Made by a program: the position numbers and the translations under genes
From: Chryseobacterium taklimakanense
Lineage (GTDB): Bacteria; Bacteroidota; Bacteroidia; Flavobacteriales; Weeksellaceae
Direction of reading: 5' to 3'
NCBI RefSeq assembly: GCF_900187185.1
Contig: NZ_LT906465.1
Location: 372,001 to 436,000, forward strand
DNA length: 64,000 bases
Shown: positions 44,201 to 52,968 of the stretch, in pieces
Numbering within the stretch: position 1 is the stretch's first letter
Layout of the letters: the number at the start of each line of letters is the position of its first letter
Notes under the pieces: model-generated
Database searches by the model: none
What the model was told of the DNA's origin: nothing
Seen by the model: only the letters and a program-made list of their open reading frames with translations

Positions 44201-44575
44201 CTGTATCTTAAAGAAATTCTTGTCGGTAATAATTTCATTTGACGTTTCACCTTCGCGGATCAGCATGATCCCTTCATAACTGATATATCTGGTAACTGCC
44301 CCGCCGATAAAAAGCAGAATAAAAGAAAGGTGAAATACCAAAACCGGCCATTTCTCTTTTCTCCAAAGCCTGTATCTCGAGATATTCCCGATAAAATTCA
44401 GGATTAAGAGCAGCATGATCAGCTCAAACCACTTGGCTTCGTAGATCAGTGCTTTCGCAGTAGGGGTTCCGTAGTCGTTTTCAAGAAATGTGGCGTAACC
44501 CATTGCTATGGCATACACCAAAAGCAAAACCGCCATCATTCTGGTGGAGATCAGTATGTCCTGGATTTTCTTCAT
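41273..44575 (-). CDS. ccsBA: Fused cytochrome c biogenesis protein CcsB-CcsA (ResB-ResC)
   Basis: From ATG 44575 (MKKIQDILISTRMM) the protein has 1100 residues; an earlier start at 44596 adds MQIIKFI. The N-terminal ResB part has helices near 10-75 and a large periplasmic domain with a further helix near 430. A low-complexity linker (HTHPDGSVH, QPQQTQPQQ) and a ResC/CcsA part with about eight helices follow, including the heme-handling WAN-x-WGRYWSWDPKETWA region near residue 1005. It exports heme and attaches it to apocytochromes c. A signal-like segment near 460-480 suggests two joined genes. Confidence 0.93.
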   Translation of the reverse strand: MKKIQDILISTRMMAVLLLVYAIAMGYATFLENDYGTPTAKALIYEAKWFELIMLLLILNFIGNISRYRLWRKEKWPVLVFHLSFILLFIGGAVTRYISYEGIMLIREGETSNEIITDKNFFKIQIEKNGDVLNYKDIPYLMSPLHKNFKSSYDYHGEKISVKALDYIQRKKDSLVADANGQEYLHFVYAGDNGRVNYFLKNGESKSLKGTLVSFNRPIDGAIEFKSENGHLMIKTPVDAEYMTMATQKKDSVKGNEYQPLALRSLYTIGNDIRIVVPEGIRKGKLMAYEGDRKKDQAVPDALTIEVQGPKTKQVVELPVEKGNPNLFKQITLDGMNIMVGFGPKIYNTPFALKLDDFVIETYPGSSSPSAYESHVQIIDEGRQTPYKIYMNHVLNHKGYRFFQASFDQDRKGTHLSVNHDFWGTLITYIGYFFLFTSMFMIFFWKGTHFWKLNSMLKSINKKKTAAAVALVLTLGLNAQKIETHGTDDGSGKNKTTAQQEIHTHPDGSVHDSNHQPVDVQPQQTQPQQNSVARSFQTMRMITPDEAIARVKISKEHADKFGYLLVQNIEGRIVPINTQALNVLRKLYKHDTFKGKDGKSLTAEQWFLSINTDAPSWAMVPLIKVSQGGDRLKQKVKANEDGYTSLMNMFPSDANGNLTYILEEDYQIAFRKKPAEQDMYDKGVIELNDKVQIFNEFFSGQLMRIVPVKNDPNSTWHSWLDQNFEPDMESQAVMGPYFSAVLDAQNSGSWAKADAELKKLSEYQQTWGKNVVPAKQKVDLEVFMNKININFKLLIFYTLIGGLLVVLGFIELFRPSQVLRKIIKALIIIGSVGYFLQFLGLAGRWYISGHAPWSNGYEAIVFISWVGITAGLVLYKNSNTLIPAAGFMVAVLMMGFAHGGSALDPQITPLVPVLKSYWLIIHVAIIVSSYGFFGLSMIIAVISLLFYIITNRANFKIHDSTTIRELTIVSEMSLTIGLYALTIGTFMGGIWANESWGRYWSWDPKETWAFVSVMVYAFVLHMRLVPGLRGRWAFHVAALFAICSVFMTYFGVNYYLSGLHSYATGDPIPVPIWVYLSLATMFIISVWSYFKYKKFHSNKA

Positions 44576-44593
44576 AATAAATTTGATGATTTG

Positions 44594-44601
44594 CAAAAAT
44601 A
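44594..44601 (-). promoter_or_regulatory. Promoter -7 element of ccsBA
   Basis: Minus-strand TATTTTTG fits TAnnTTTG about 19 bp upstream of ATG 44575, which supports that start over 44596. Confidence 0.5.
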
Positions 44602-44712
44602 CATTCTATATATTTAAAAAGCGAATTTGCACCCATGATTTTTTCCAGGGTGAGCTAAACCGGACAGATTCTCATTTTTATTATGAAAATTGAATTTATG
44701 GCCTAAAAAGTT

Positions 44713-44720
44713 TAAATTTG
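44713..44720 (+). promoter_or_regulatory. Promoter -7 element of ftsK
   Basis: TAAATTTG fits TAnnTTTG and lies 16 bp before ATG 44736. The TTG at 44718 overlaps it and is therefore unlikely to be the start. Confidence 0.5.
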
Positions 44721-44735
44721 CCCGAGACTGACATT

Positions 44736-47249
44736 ATGGAAAAGAAAACCACGACCAAACAGGCGCAGAACCCTGACAGCAACAATAAAACCCTCTCGAA
44801 ACCGCGTATATTTTTTGGATTGTTATTCATCTTTATCGCGATAATCTTCTTCCTCTCATTCATTTCCTACCTGCTGAACTGGAAGGCCGACCAAAGCCAG
44901 GCCGGGACTATGCTCGAAAAGTCCGTGAAATCTTCAAACCTTATTGGTAAAGTCGGCGACTGGCTGGGAAATTTCTTCATTTTTGAAAGTATTGGTGTTG
45001 CTGCATTCATCGTAGCTTTTCTCCTCTTCATGGTTGGGACTTTAATTTTAAAGAAAAAATATTTCAAACCGTGGAAAACGATCGGCCACTCGCTGTTTTT
45101 TATCTGTTGGCTACCAATTTTCCTGGGAGCAGTTACAAAAGGTGAAGGCGTTTTGAGCGGCGTTTATGGTTTTCAGGTGATGGATTTCTTGAAATCGATC
45201 ATTGGTGTAATCGGTCTTTGGCTGGTCCTGGCTGCCGGTATTATTTTATATTTTATTCTGGAATTCAACCTCCGTCCGAGTGCTGTTCGTCATCGACTGG
45301 GTGAACTGAATGAAAATACCATTGGCCGCGTAAAAAACATGCTTCCCAGCAATGAAAAATTTGAAGCTGACGAGGAACTTGAGGAGATAGCAAATGATGC
45401 AGAACCTTCACAAAGTAAACCTTTACAAGAATCGGGAAAACAACCAACTGCAGCGCAACCGGCTGATAATATTGCTCCGAAGGAATTCCCAAAAGTTACA
45501 GTATCTAGCGAGATAGAAACAATTTCTACCCCGAACAAAACTTCTTTTGAAACCGAAGAACCAAAGTCTGTAAGTCTTGATTTAAGCCCGGCCGATGCCG
45601 CTGCAGTTGCCACCGCTACAACTTCATCAAAAAATCTGAAAACAGAAGATCATTTCGATTTCAAAGTTGAAGTAGCACAGGAAGTTGATGAACTGGATGA
45701 GATTGATAAAAAATCTGCAGATCTGGTAAAAGAGCACGGTTTGTACGACCACAAACTGGATCTGGCAAATTTCCAGATGCCTAAAATCGAATTGCTGAAG
45801 GATTACGGTAACGAAGAAATCTCAATCAATAAAGAAGAACTTGAAGAAAATAAAAACCGTATCGTTGGTTTGCTGAAAAATTTCAACGTTGGAATTTCTG
45901 AGATTAAAGCCACGATCGGCCCCACCGTAACCCTTTACGAAATTGTACCGGAAGCCGGGATTCGTGTGGCAGCGATTAAAAAGCTTCAGGATGATATTGC
46001 ACTTAATCTTTCTGCACTTGGGATCCGGATTATTGCACCAATGCCCGGCAAAGGAACCATCGGAATTGAAGTACCGAGAAAAACGCCGACGATGGTTTCG
46101 ATGCGAAGTGTGATTTCATCTCAAAAATTCCAGAATTCTGATATGGATTTGCCGGTGATATTCGGTAAAACCATTTCAAATGAAATCTTTATGGCAGACC
46201 TTGCAAAAATGCCGCATCTGCTGATGGCCGGAGCCACAGGCCAGGGTAAATCTGTTGGAATTAACGCGATTCTCACTTCACTTCTCTACAAAAAACACCC
46301 GAGCGAACTGAAATTCGTAATGGTGGATCCTAAAAAAGTTGAACTTACCCTTTACTCAAAAATTGAAAGGCATTACCTCGCGAAACTTCCGGATGCCGAA
46401 GATGCGATTATTACCGATACGCACAAAGTCATCAATACCCTGAACTCCCTTTGTGTGGAAATGGATACGCGTTATGAATTGCTGAAAAACGCATTCTGCC
46501 GAACCATAAAAGAATACAACAAGAAATTCAGCGAAAGAAAACTCAATCCGGAAAACGGCCACCGCTACCTGCCGTACATCGTTCTCGTTGTCGACGAATT
46601 TGCAGATTTAATTATGACGGCAGGTAAGGAAGTTGAACACCCGATTGCCCGTTTGGCCCAGCTTGCCAGAGCCGTCGGCATTCATTTAATCGTTGCGACA
46701 CAACGGCCGTCTGTAAATGTGATCACCGGTATGATCAAGGCTAATTTCCCGGCGAGAGCAGCGTTCAGAGTGATTTCAAGTGTGGATTCCCGAACCATAC
46801 TTGATTCTCCGGGTGCAGACCAGCTGATCGGTAAAGGTGATATGCTTTATTTTAACGGTAATGAAATCATCCGCCTGCAGTGTGCCTTCGTAGATACGCC
46901 TGAAGTAGAAAAAATCGTGGAGTATATCGGTGCGCAAAAAGGCTATTCTTCCGCATTTATTCTTCCGGAAGCACCTTCAGACGACCCATCAAACAGCGTT
47001 GGAGCTTTCGATCCGAATGAGAAAGATGCTTTGTTTGAAGAAGCGGCCAGAATTGTGGTTTCTACGCAACAGGGCTCCACTTCGATGCTTCAAAGACAGC
47101 TGAAACTCGGTTACAACAGAGCTGGCAGGATCATGGATCAGCTTGAGGCCAGCGGTATTGTGGGAGGTTTCAACGGTGCCAAAGCCAGAGAAGTGATGAT
47201 TTCGGATTTGTCCTCACTGGAGGATTTCCTTCAAAATTTGAAGAACTGA
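44736..47249 (+). CDS. ftsK: DNA translocase FtsK
   Basis: From ATG 44736 (MEKKTTTKQ) the protein has 837 residues. It has an N-terminal four-helix membrane domain (about 25-185), an acidic Ala/Pro/Glu-rich linker (200-340), and the RecA-like motor with Walker A GATGQGKS and Walker B-like YIVLVVDEFADL. The C-terminal gamma winged helix (RQLKLGYNRAGRIMDQLE, then SGIVGG) reads chromosome-orienting sequences. It links septum formation with chromosome segregation. It diverges from ccsBA. Confidence 0.96.
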   Translation: MEKKTTTKQAQNPDSNNKTLSKPRIFFGLLFIFIAIIFFLSFISYLLNWKADQSQAGTMLEKSVKSSNLIGKVGDWLGNFFIFESIGVAAFIVAFLLFMVGTLILKKKYFKPWKTIGHSLFFICWLPIFLGAVTKGEGVLSGVYGFQVMDFLKSIIGVIGLWLVLAAGIILYFILEFNLRPSAVRHRLGELNENTIGRVKNMLPSNEKFEADEELEEIANDAEPSQSKPLQESGKQPTAAQPADNIAPKEFPKVTVSSEIETISTPNKTSFETEEPKSVSLDLSPADAAAVATATTSSKNLKTEDHFDFKVEVAQEVDELDEIDKKSADLVKEHGLYDHKLDLANFQMPKIELLKDYGNEEISINKEELEENKNRIVGLLKNFNVGISEIKATIGPTVTLYEIVPEAGIRVAAIKKLQDDIALNLSALGIRIIAPMPGKGTIGIEVPRKTPTMVSMRSVISSQKFQNSDMDLPVIFGKTISNEIFMADLAKMPHLLMAGATGQGKSVGINAILTSLLYKKHPSELKFVMVDPKKVELTLYSKIERHYLAKLPDAEDAIITDTHKVINTLNSLCVEMDTRYELLKNAFCRTIKEYNKKFSERKLNPENGHRYLPYIVLVVDEFADLIMTAGKEVEHPIARLAQLARAVGIHLIVATQRPSVNVITGMIKANFPARAAFRVISSVDSRTILDSPGADQLIGKGDMLYFNGNEIIRLQCAFVDTPEVEKIVEYIGAQKGYSSAFILPEAPSDDPSNSVGAFDPNEKDALFEEAARIVVSTQQGSTSMLQRQLKLGYNRAGRIMDQLEASGIVGGFNGAKAREVMISDLSSLEDFLQNLKN

Positions 47250-47255
47250 TCTTTC

Positions 47256-47297
47256 CACTTTAACATCCTTTTAATAATTCTTGGAACGTTTTTTGAA
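47256..47297 (+). promoter_or_regulatory. Sigma-54-like promoter with upstream element, LolA-like gene
   Basis: CACTTTAACA (47256-47265), 5 bp, TTAATAATT (47271-47279), then TTGGAACG...TTGAA (47281-47297). The GG at 47283-47284 and the G at 47295 have the GG-N10-G spacing of sigma-54 promoters, although the last base is A, not C. The first two boxes recur with the same 5-bp spacing upstream of ytxH. Confidence 0.5.
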
Positions 47298-47409
47298 AAA
47301 ATAAATCTTGAAATTTTTAAACAAAGGTTTAAATTAAAATAAAACATTTAACCTTAAAGAAAAATTCAAATCAAAAAAGCAGAAATCAATAATAAAAGAA
47401 TTTAAAAAG

Positions 47410-48057
47410 ATGAGATCAATGATTAAAAAAATATCAGTTGCAGCATTATCTTTCGGCATGGCCACTTTTGCCTTAGCCCAAAAAGCTGATGCTAAATCAA
47501 AATCTATCCTGGATGCAGTTTCCGCCAAATACAAAGCCAATAAAAACACTTATTTCAAGTTTGCATACGGAACTGGTGCTAACGGAAAAGTATCAAAGAC
47601 GCAGACGGGAATTTTCTACACCACACCTTCCCAGTACAAACTGAAAATCATGGGCATTGAGCAGATTTTTGACGGAAGCAAAGTTTACAACATCAGCGCG
47701 GAAGACCAGGAAGTGACGATTGCTAAGACCAACGGAAGTGAAATGATGTTCTCACCAACCAATTACCTAAATTCTTATAAAAAAGAATACAACACAAGAT
47801 ATATTGGTAAAAGGACGGTAAATGGCGTAAACGCAGACCTTATAGAACTGACTCCGGTAAAACGCAACGGCATCAAAAGTGTTTACATCTACGTCAACAC
47901 AACAAAAAATCAACTGGTAAAAGTTGAGCAGTATGCAACAAACAACGATGTAGCTGTTATTGCAGTTTCAGATTACAAAACGAACCAGAATCTGTCTGCA
48001 GATCTGTTCAAGTTCAACAAAAATCAATACTCCAACTATATCATTACCGAACTGTAG
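47410..48057 (+). CDS. LolA-like outer membrane lipoprotein carrier
   Basis: The 215-residue protein has a signal peptide (MRSMIKKISVAALSFGMATFALAQ, start possibly at ATG 47419) and a LolA-type half-barrel: KSKSILDAVSAKYKANKNTYFKF, then GIFYTTPSQYKLKIMGIEQIFDGSKVY, and C-terminal SADLFKFNKNQY. LolA shuttles lipoproteins across the periplasm. A related variant cannot be excluded, since several LolA-like paralogues occur in Bacteroidota. The lptG-like gene follows. Confidence 0.85.
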   Translation: MRSMIKKISVAALSFGMATFALAQKADAKSKSILDAVSAKYKANKNTYFKFAYGTGANGKVSKTQTGIFYTTPSQYKLKIMGIEQIFDGSKVYNISAEDQEVTIAKTNGSEMMFSPTNYLNSYKKEYNTRYIGKRTVNGVNADLIELTPVKRNGIKSVYIYVNTTKNQLVKVEQYATNNDVAVIAVSDYKTNQNLSADLFKFNKNQYSNYIITEL

Positions 48058-48111
48058 AGGTTTGGTTTTAATTAGGGAAGTCACAGGGTGCAAACTTTGT
48101 GACTTTTTCTT

Positions 48112-48119
48112 TATTTTTG
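48112..48119 (+). promoter_or_regulatory. Promoter -7 element of the LptF/G-family gene
   Basis: TATTTTTG fits TAnnTTTG, 6 bp before ATG 48125. The short leader supports that start and means the gene need not depend on the LolA promoter. Confidence 0.45.
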
Positions 48120-48124
48120 CGCCA

Positions 48125-49579
48125 ATGAAAATCCTCGACCGCTATATCATAAAAACTTTTTTTGGACCTTTCCTGTTCATTTTCAGCGTTCTGTTTTTCA
48201 TTTTTATCGTGAATATCATCTGGATCCAGATGGCGCAGTTCGTGGGTAAAGGCCTCACCTACTGGGAAATTACAAAACTGCTTTTTTATATGGGCGTTAG
48301 CGTGGTTTCGATGGTAATGCCGCTTACGATCTTGCTTTCTTCGATCATGACTTTTGGTGAATTTGGCGAAAGATATGAACTGGCCGCAATGAAGGCCGCC
48401 GGAATTTCCCTTACACGGGTGATGACGCCGCTTTTCATCGTTACCACCATTCTCGCAACGATACTTTTTTTCTTTCAGAATAATATCACCCCAGATTTTC
48501 AGCGGAAGGCAAAAAACATGCTTTACAACATCGCTGCCACGAAACCCGCACTCAATTTCACTCCGGGACAGTTCATCAATCAAATTCCGGGATTTTCCGT
48601 AAAATTTGATAAAATTGAAGGTGAAGGCGGGGAAAAGGTGGAAGGCGTTTTCATTCATAAATCCACTAATATTTACGAAAACCAGCAGGCAGTTGTTGCA
48701 AAAAACGGAAGATTTGTCCCGGCCGGCGACAAAAACTATTTAAAGCTGTTACTTTATAACGGTTATGTGTACGAGGACGAATACAGAAACAAAGATTACA
48801 ACCAAAGGTTAAAACAGCCAAACCAGTCAGTAAAATTCGATACACTTGTGCTGCATTTTGATGTGAGCGAGCTTATTAATAAAGCCATCGAAAAAGAGCA
48901 GATTACCGACGATTACCGTTTCCAGACTTATAACCAGATCAACAAAACCATTGTAAAGACAAAAAAGGACAATGATGAAGTGATGCAGGGCCTCGGAACA
49001 TCAATGGTGAGCAATGCGAACAACTATGTCAACATCATCCAGTCCTCAAAAGAAAAGCCTAAAAAGGTTGTCGCCCAATATAAAATCGACACTTTAAAAA
49101 AACAGAAAAAGCTGGATGTACTCTACTCTGCTTACAATAAGATTGAATCTCAGAAAAACGAACTTTCGACAAAAGAAGAGCAGATCAAAGGGATGGTGAA
49201 GGGCTACAACAAGATGATCATTTACCAGCAGAGGATTTTTGCATATTCCTTCACGTGCATCATTTTCTTTTTGATTGGGGCAAGTTTGGGCAGCATCATC
49301 CGTAAGGGAGGAATGGGAGTTCCGGTGGTGGTGGCTATTGTGATATTCATTATTTTTTATGTGATGAATCTTACGGTGGAAAACCTTTCGTGGAAAGGAA
49401 AAATGAATCCCTATCTCGCGGCCTGGCTGCCAAATTTGATTCTATTCCCGTTTGGGCTGTGGCTGACCATAAAAGCGCTGACCGATTCCCAATTGTTTGA
49501 TATTGAAAAATACCGCACACTTTTTAAGCCGCTAATCGAAAAATTCCAGAAACCTAAGGAGCACGCCAGGTATCAGTAA
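48125..49579 (+). CDS. LptF/LptG-family permease (YjgP/YjgQ)
   Basis: Start is ATG 48125 (MKILDRYIIKTFFGPFLFIF), giving 484 residues; the upstream-open frame over the LolA gene is not coding. It has three N-terminal helices, a large periplasmic domain (about 130-365) and three C-terminal helices, the layout of the LPS export permeases that pull LPS from the inner membrane with LptB. Whether it is LptF or LptG cannot be told from sequence alone. A coiled-coil segment near 300-360 (KEKPKKVVAQYKIDTLKKQK) enlarges the periplasmic part. Confidence 0.88.
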   Translation: MKILDRYIIKTFFGPFLFIFSVLFFIFIVNIIWIQMAQFVGKGLTYWEITKLLFYMGVSVVSMVMPLTILLSSIMTFGEFGERYELAAMKAAGISLTRVMTPLFIVTTILATILFFFQNNITPDFQRKAKNMLYNIAATKPALNFTPGQFINQIPGFSVKFDKIEGEGGEKVEGVFIHKSTNIYENQQAVVAKNGRFVPAGDKNYLKLLLYNGYVYEDEYRNKDYNQRLKQPNQSVKFDTLVLHFDVSELINKAIEKEQITDDYRFQTYNQINKTIVKTKKDNDEVMQGLGTSMVSNANNYVNIIQSSKEKPKKVVAQYKIDTLKKQKKLDVLYSAYNKIESQKNELSTKEEQIKGMVKGYNKMIIYQQRIFAYSFTCIIFFLIGASLGSIIRKGGMGVPVVVAIVIFIIFYVMNLTVENLSWKGKMNPYLAAWLPNLILFPFGLWLTIKALTDSQLFDIEKYRTLFKPLIEKFQKPKEHARYQ

Positions 49580-49667
49580 TAAAAATTAAATGTCTCAAAA
49601 CCGTACGATGTAGGCGGAGAATGGTTTAAACAAAAATTCTCTTCCATCAATAGTCGGGATAAATCGC

Positions 49668-49707
49668 AAAAAAAAGCCGCTTCACTATTCGTGAGACGGC
49701 TTCTATT
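49668..49707. terminator. Bidirectional terminator between the LptF/G-family gene and frr
   Basis: GCCGCTTCAC and GTGAGACGGC form an imperfect stem around TATTC, with A8 before and T-rich bases after, between two convergent genes. Confidence 0.75.
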
Positions 49708-49728
49708 TATTTCTGTTTTCTGGACAGA

Positions 49729-50283
49729 TTAAACTTTCATGATATCTGCCTCCTTCACTTTCACGTGTTCGTCGACACTTCTCACGTATTTGTCGGTCAA
49801 TTCCTGTATTGATGCTTCCGTGTCCTTTATAATATCTTCAGAGATGCCCTCAAGTTTTTTAAGTTCTTTCATACCTTCCTGCCGCGCGTTTCTCAGCGTC
49901 ACTTTGGTTTGCTCACCTTCAGCTTTTGCCTGTTTTGCGAGGTCTCTGCGCCGTTCTTCTGTTAAAGGCGGAACATTCAGAATGATATTATCACCATTGT
50001 TTGACGGTGCAAAACCAAGATTGGAATTGATGATGGCCTTTTCAATCGCGTTGACAGCAGTTCTGTCCCACGGCTGGATCGAAATCGTCATGGCATCAGG
50101 TACAGAAACGTTTGCCACCTGATTGATCGGCGTTAGCGCACCGTAATATTCCACCATCACATCCTGCACCATTGTTGTAGAAGCGCGTCCCGCACGTATT
50201 TTTTGGAAAGCGTGGTCCAGGTGCTTCATCGCGGAATCCATCTCCTGCTTTACCGTTTCTATTATTAAATCTAAATCTTCCAT
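49729..50283 (-). CDS. frr: Ribosome recycling factor
   Basis: From ATG 50283 (MEDLDLIIETVKQEMDSAMKHL) the protein has 184 residues, the family norm; an upstream extension to 50343 overlaps pyrH and is not needed. It shows the conserved IRAGRAS, YGALTPINQVANVSVPD and RRDLAKQAKAEGEQ. It splits ribosomes after termination together with EF-G. It is the second gene of a pyrH-frr unit, a common bacterial pairing. Confidence 0.96.
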   Translation of the reverse strand: MEDLDLIIETVKQEMDSAMKHLDHAFQKIRAGRASTTMVQDVMVEYYGALTPINQVANVSVPDAMTISIQPWDRTAVNAIEKAIINSNLGFAPSNNGDNIILNVPPLTEERRRDLAKQAKAEGEQTKVTLRNARQEGMKELKKLEGISEDIIKDTEASIQELTDKYVRSVDEHVKVKEADIMKV

Positions 50284-50323
50284 TATTTTATTTTTGATGT
50301 TAAAATTTACAGTTAATATATTT

Positions 50324-51028
50324 TTAATTAACCAAAGTACCAACCTGCTCGCCTTGCACGATTTTCAAAAGGTTATTTTCTTTATTCATATCGAAAACGA
50401 TGATCGGCAGCTTATTTTCGTGGCTTAAGGTAAAGGCCGTCATATCCATCACTTTAAGATTTTTTGCAAAAACATCTTCGAAAGATAGAGCATTGAACTT
50501 CACTGCGTTTTCATTTTTTTCCGGATCGCTGTCGTAGATTCCGTCTACTCTGGTACCTTTCAAAATGACATCAGCACCTATTTCGATGGCTCTCAAGGTT
50601 GCTGCAGTATCTGTCGTAAAATAAGGATTTCCCGTTCCGGCACCAAAAATAACGACTCTACCCTTTTCCAAATGCCTTGTGGCTCTTCTTTTGATAAAAG
50701 GTTCGGCAACTTTATCCATTTCTATTGCACTTTGCAACCTTGTGTATATTCCTAAATTTTCCAGTGCACCCTGCAAAGCCATACCGTTGATTACTGTGGC
50801 GAGCATTCCCATATAATCTCCCTGTACACGGTCCATACCGTTTGCAGCTCCAGATAAACCCCTGAAAATATTTCCTCCTCCGATGACGATGGCAACCTGG
50901 CAGCCCAAATCCACAACTTTTTTTATTTCCTCAGCGTATTCTTTCAGCCTGTCGTTGTCAATTCCGTACTGCCTGCTTCCCATTAAGGCTTCTCCGCTTA
51001 ACTTTAGAAGGATTCTTTTATATTTCAT
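50324..51028 (-). CDS. pyrH: Uridylate kinase
   Basis: The 234-residue amino-acid-kinase-fold protein has KLSGEAL at the phosphate site, GGGNIFRG, and the acceptor region [17 protein letters not shown]. It converts UMP to UDP in pyrimidine nucleotide synthesis. Length and motifs are complete. It is cotranscribed with frr 40 bp downstream. Confidence 0.97.
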   Translation of the reverse strand: MKYKRILLKLSGEALMGSRQYGIDNDRLKEYAEEIKKVVDLGCQVAIVIGGGNIFRGLSGAANGMDRVQGDYMGMLATVINGMALQGALENLGIYTRLQSAIEMDKVAEPFIKRRATRHLEKGRVVIFGAGTGNPYFTTDTAATLRAIEIGADVILKGTRVDGIYDSDPEKNENAVKFNALSFEDVFAKNLKVMDMTAFTLSHENKLPIIVFDMNKENNLLKIVQGEQVGTLVN

Positions 51029-51051
51029 TTAAAGTTTAATTTTAGGTTTTG

Positions 51052-51059
51052 CAAATATA
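51052..51059 (-). promoter_or_regulatory. Promoter -7 element of pyrH-frr
   Basis: Minus-strand TATATTTG fits TAnnTTTG, about 24 bp before the pyrH ATG. Confidence 0.55.
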
Positions 51060-51129
51060 ATCAAATGTCGATAATCTCGTTAATACAAATAAATTTAGTC
51101 TGCATCTTTTAACCAATTTTAAAATAAGT

Positions 51130-51137
51130 TATTTTTG
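51130..51137 (+). promoter_or_regulatory. Promoter -7 element of porQ
   Basis: TATTTTTG fits TAnnTTTG, 12 bp before ATG 51150; it overlaps a TTG at 51135 that is open in frame, so ATG 51150 is the better start. Confidence 0.45.
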
Positions 51138-51149
51138 CAAAGAAGATCT

Positions 51150-52154
51150 ATGAAAATTAAGTCGCTTTTTGCCATTTCTGCGGTATTGTCACACTTTGTT
51201 CTGTTTGCGCAAAACGGCGAAAACATCTATCCTTTCCTCAATACTCCAGTCTCAGTTAGGCAGGCAGCTTTAGGTGGTGATGCAATTTCTGTAAGGGATT
51301 ACGACGTCAATTTTCTGGCTGCGAACCCTTCTCTGAATAATCTTGAGATGGAAAACCGGATCGGAATCAGCTTTGCATCTTATCTTGCTGATTCCAAATA
51401 CGGGACGGTCTCTTACGCAAAAGATTTAGGCTACGGACACCTTATTTCCGCTCATGCAAAATATATGGATTACGGAAAGATGCCACGGACTGATGAGAAT
51501 GCAGAGATTAACGGTGAATTCTCAGCGACAGACGCAGCTGTGGGTGTAGGTTACGCCTATCAGTTTGAGGATGACTGGACCGTGGGTGGAAATCTGAATT
51601 TAGTAACTTCAAAAATTGACAACTACACATCGATGGCAATTGCAGCTACGGGTGGCATCACTTATCATTTAAAAAAAAGAAAGGAAACCGTTTCTTTAGT
51701 TGCCAGAAATTTTGGCTACCAGTTTAAAACCTACAACGGAACAAGAGAACGGCTGCCCCTGAAGATCGATTTGGGTTACTCCAAAATTCTGGAGCAGTTT
51801 CCTGTAGCTGTTACGGTAACTGCTCACGATCTGCAAAAATTCGACATTTCATCGGAATACAATAACAATGGGCAGGAAGTTCGTTTCTTTAGAAAGATTT
51901 TCGACCATTTTTCCATCGGTGCAGAGTTTTTCCCGGAAGATGCATTCAACATAAGATTAGGTTATAATGTAAAACGCGGGAATGAGATGGCAGTGCTCGA
52001 TCAAAGAAGTTTTGCCGGGATTTCTGCAGGATTTGGGGTTAAAATTTCCTCATTCAGGTTTGATTATGCTCATGTAAGGTACCACAGCGCCTCGAATATG
52101 AACATGATCGGCCTCACGATGGATCTGATTGAACTTGGCGGAAACAGAAGATAA
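51150..52154 (+). CDS. porQ: Type IX secretion protein PorQ
   Basis: From ATG 51150 (MKIKSLFAISAVLSHFVLFAQ, signal peptide) the protein has 334 residues. NTPVSVRQAALGGDAISV and the repeated beta strands ending in an aromatic residue fit an outer-membrane barrel of the PorV/PorQ type. PorQ directly before cmk is the arrangement I know from Flavobacteriia. PorQ takes part in type IX secretion and proprotein processing at the cell surface. The stop is 4 bp before cmk. Confidence 0.85.
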   Translation: MKIKSLFAISAVLSHFVLFAQNGENIYPFLNTPVSVRQAALGGDAISVRDYDVNFLAANPSLNNLEMENRIGISFASYLADSKYGTVSYAKDLGYGHLISAHAKYMDYGKMPRTDENAEINGEFSATDAAVGVGYAYQFEDDWTVGGNLNLVTSKIDNYTSMAIAATGGITYHLKKRKETVSLVARNFGYQFKTYNGTRERLPLKIDLGYSKILEQFPVAVTVTAHDLQKFDISSEYNNNGQEVRFFRKIFDHFSIGAEFFPEDAFNIRLGYNVKRGNEMAVLDQRSFAGISAGFGVKISSFRFDYAHVRYHSASNMNMIGLTMDLIELGGNRR

Positions 52155-52158
52155 AATT

Positions 52159-52836
52159 ATGAACAGAAAACCGGTTATCGCGATCGACGGATATTCGTCC
52201 ACAGGAAAAAGCTCAATTTCTAAAATTATAGCCAAGAAACTGGGATTGATTCACCTGGATACCGGGGCGCTGTACCGTGGTATCACCTATTTTGCGTTAC
52301 AAAACTGTCTTAGGGACGATAAATCTGTTGACACTGATGCCTTATTCAGTTGCCTTGAAAAACTGAATCTTGAATTTAAAGAAGTTGATGGTAATCTTGA
52401 GCTTTACCTTAACGGAAAAGATATTTCAAAGGAGATCCGAACTCCCGAGGTTTCAGATTACGTCAGCTTTATCGCAAAACAGCCGGAAGTGAGAGGATTT
52501 TTACTGCAAACCCAGCGTTCAATCGCTGCAAACGGCGGCATTATTATGGACGGACGTGATATCGGCACCACGATTCTGCCGGATGCAGATTACAAGTTTT
52601 TTCTTACCGCCAGCGTGGATGAACGCACCAGGCGCCGCCATCGGGAACTTACTGAAATGGGAGAAATTACAGATGAGCTGTCCGTAAAGGAAAATTTAAT
52701 CAAAAGAGATAAAATCGACAGTGAGCGGGAAATCTCCCCACTGAAACAGGCAGCCGATGCCATTCTTATTGATAATACTTTGATTAATAAAGAGCAAACC
52801 ATTGCGCTGATTCTCTCTTATATAAAACCTTTTTAG
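52159..52836 (+). CDS. cmk: Cytidylate kinase
   Basis: Start is ATG 52159 (MNRKPVIAIDGYSSTGKSSIS), giving 225 residues with the P-loop GYSSTGKS, HLDTGALYRGIT, and DGRDIGTTILPDADYKFFLTA. It phosphorylates CMP and dCMP. It is probably cotranscribed with porQ. The gap after it carries the ytxH regulatory module. Confidence 0.96.
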   Translation: MNRKPVIAIDGYSSTGKSSISKIIAKKLGLIHLDTGALYRGITYFALQNCLRDDKSVDTDALFSCLEKLNLEFKEVDGNLELYLNGKDISKEIRTPEVSDYVSFIAKQPEVRGFLLQTQRSIAANGGIIMDGRDIGTTILPDADYKFFLTASVDERTRRRHRELTEMGEITDELSVKENLIKRDKIDSEREISPLKQAADAILIDNTLINKEQTIALILSYIKPF

Positions 52837-52864
52837 GGACTTAACCAAAAACTTTCAAAATTTT

Positions 52865-52916
52865 CACTTTAACAATAGTTTAATAATTTTTCCGGGGATT
52901 TGGCACTTTCCTTGTT
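52865..52916 (+). promoter_or_regulatory. Sigma-54-like promoter with upstream element, ytxH
   Basis: CACTTTAACA (52865-52874), 5 bp, TTAATAATT (52880-52888), then TTGGCAC and TTGT (52900-52915). TGGCAC-N5-TTG matches the sigma-54 consensus except the last C. The first two boxes repeat those at 47256-47279; the promoter box is 10 bp, one helix turn, further away here. Confidence 0.55.
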
Positions 52917-52968
52917 ACCATATTTTACCAAAGAGTAAATAAAAATTTAACTTTAAAAAATAAACAAA

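Noticed and set aside
47960-48124. N-terminal extension of the LptF/G-family permease over the end of the LolA-like gene
   Set aside because: The extension overlaps a well-supported gene in another frame and lacks family likeness; ATG 48125 gives the normal N-terminus.
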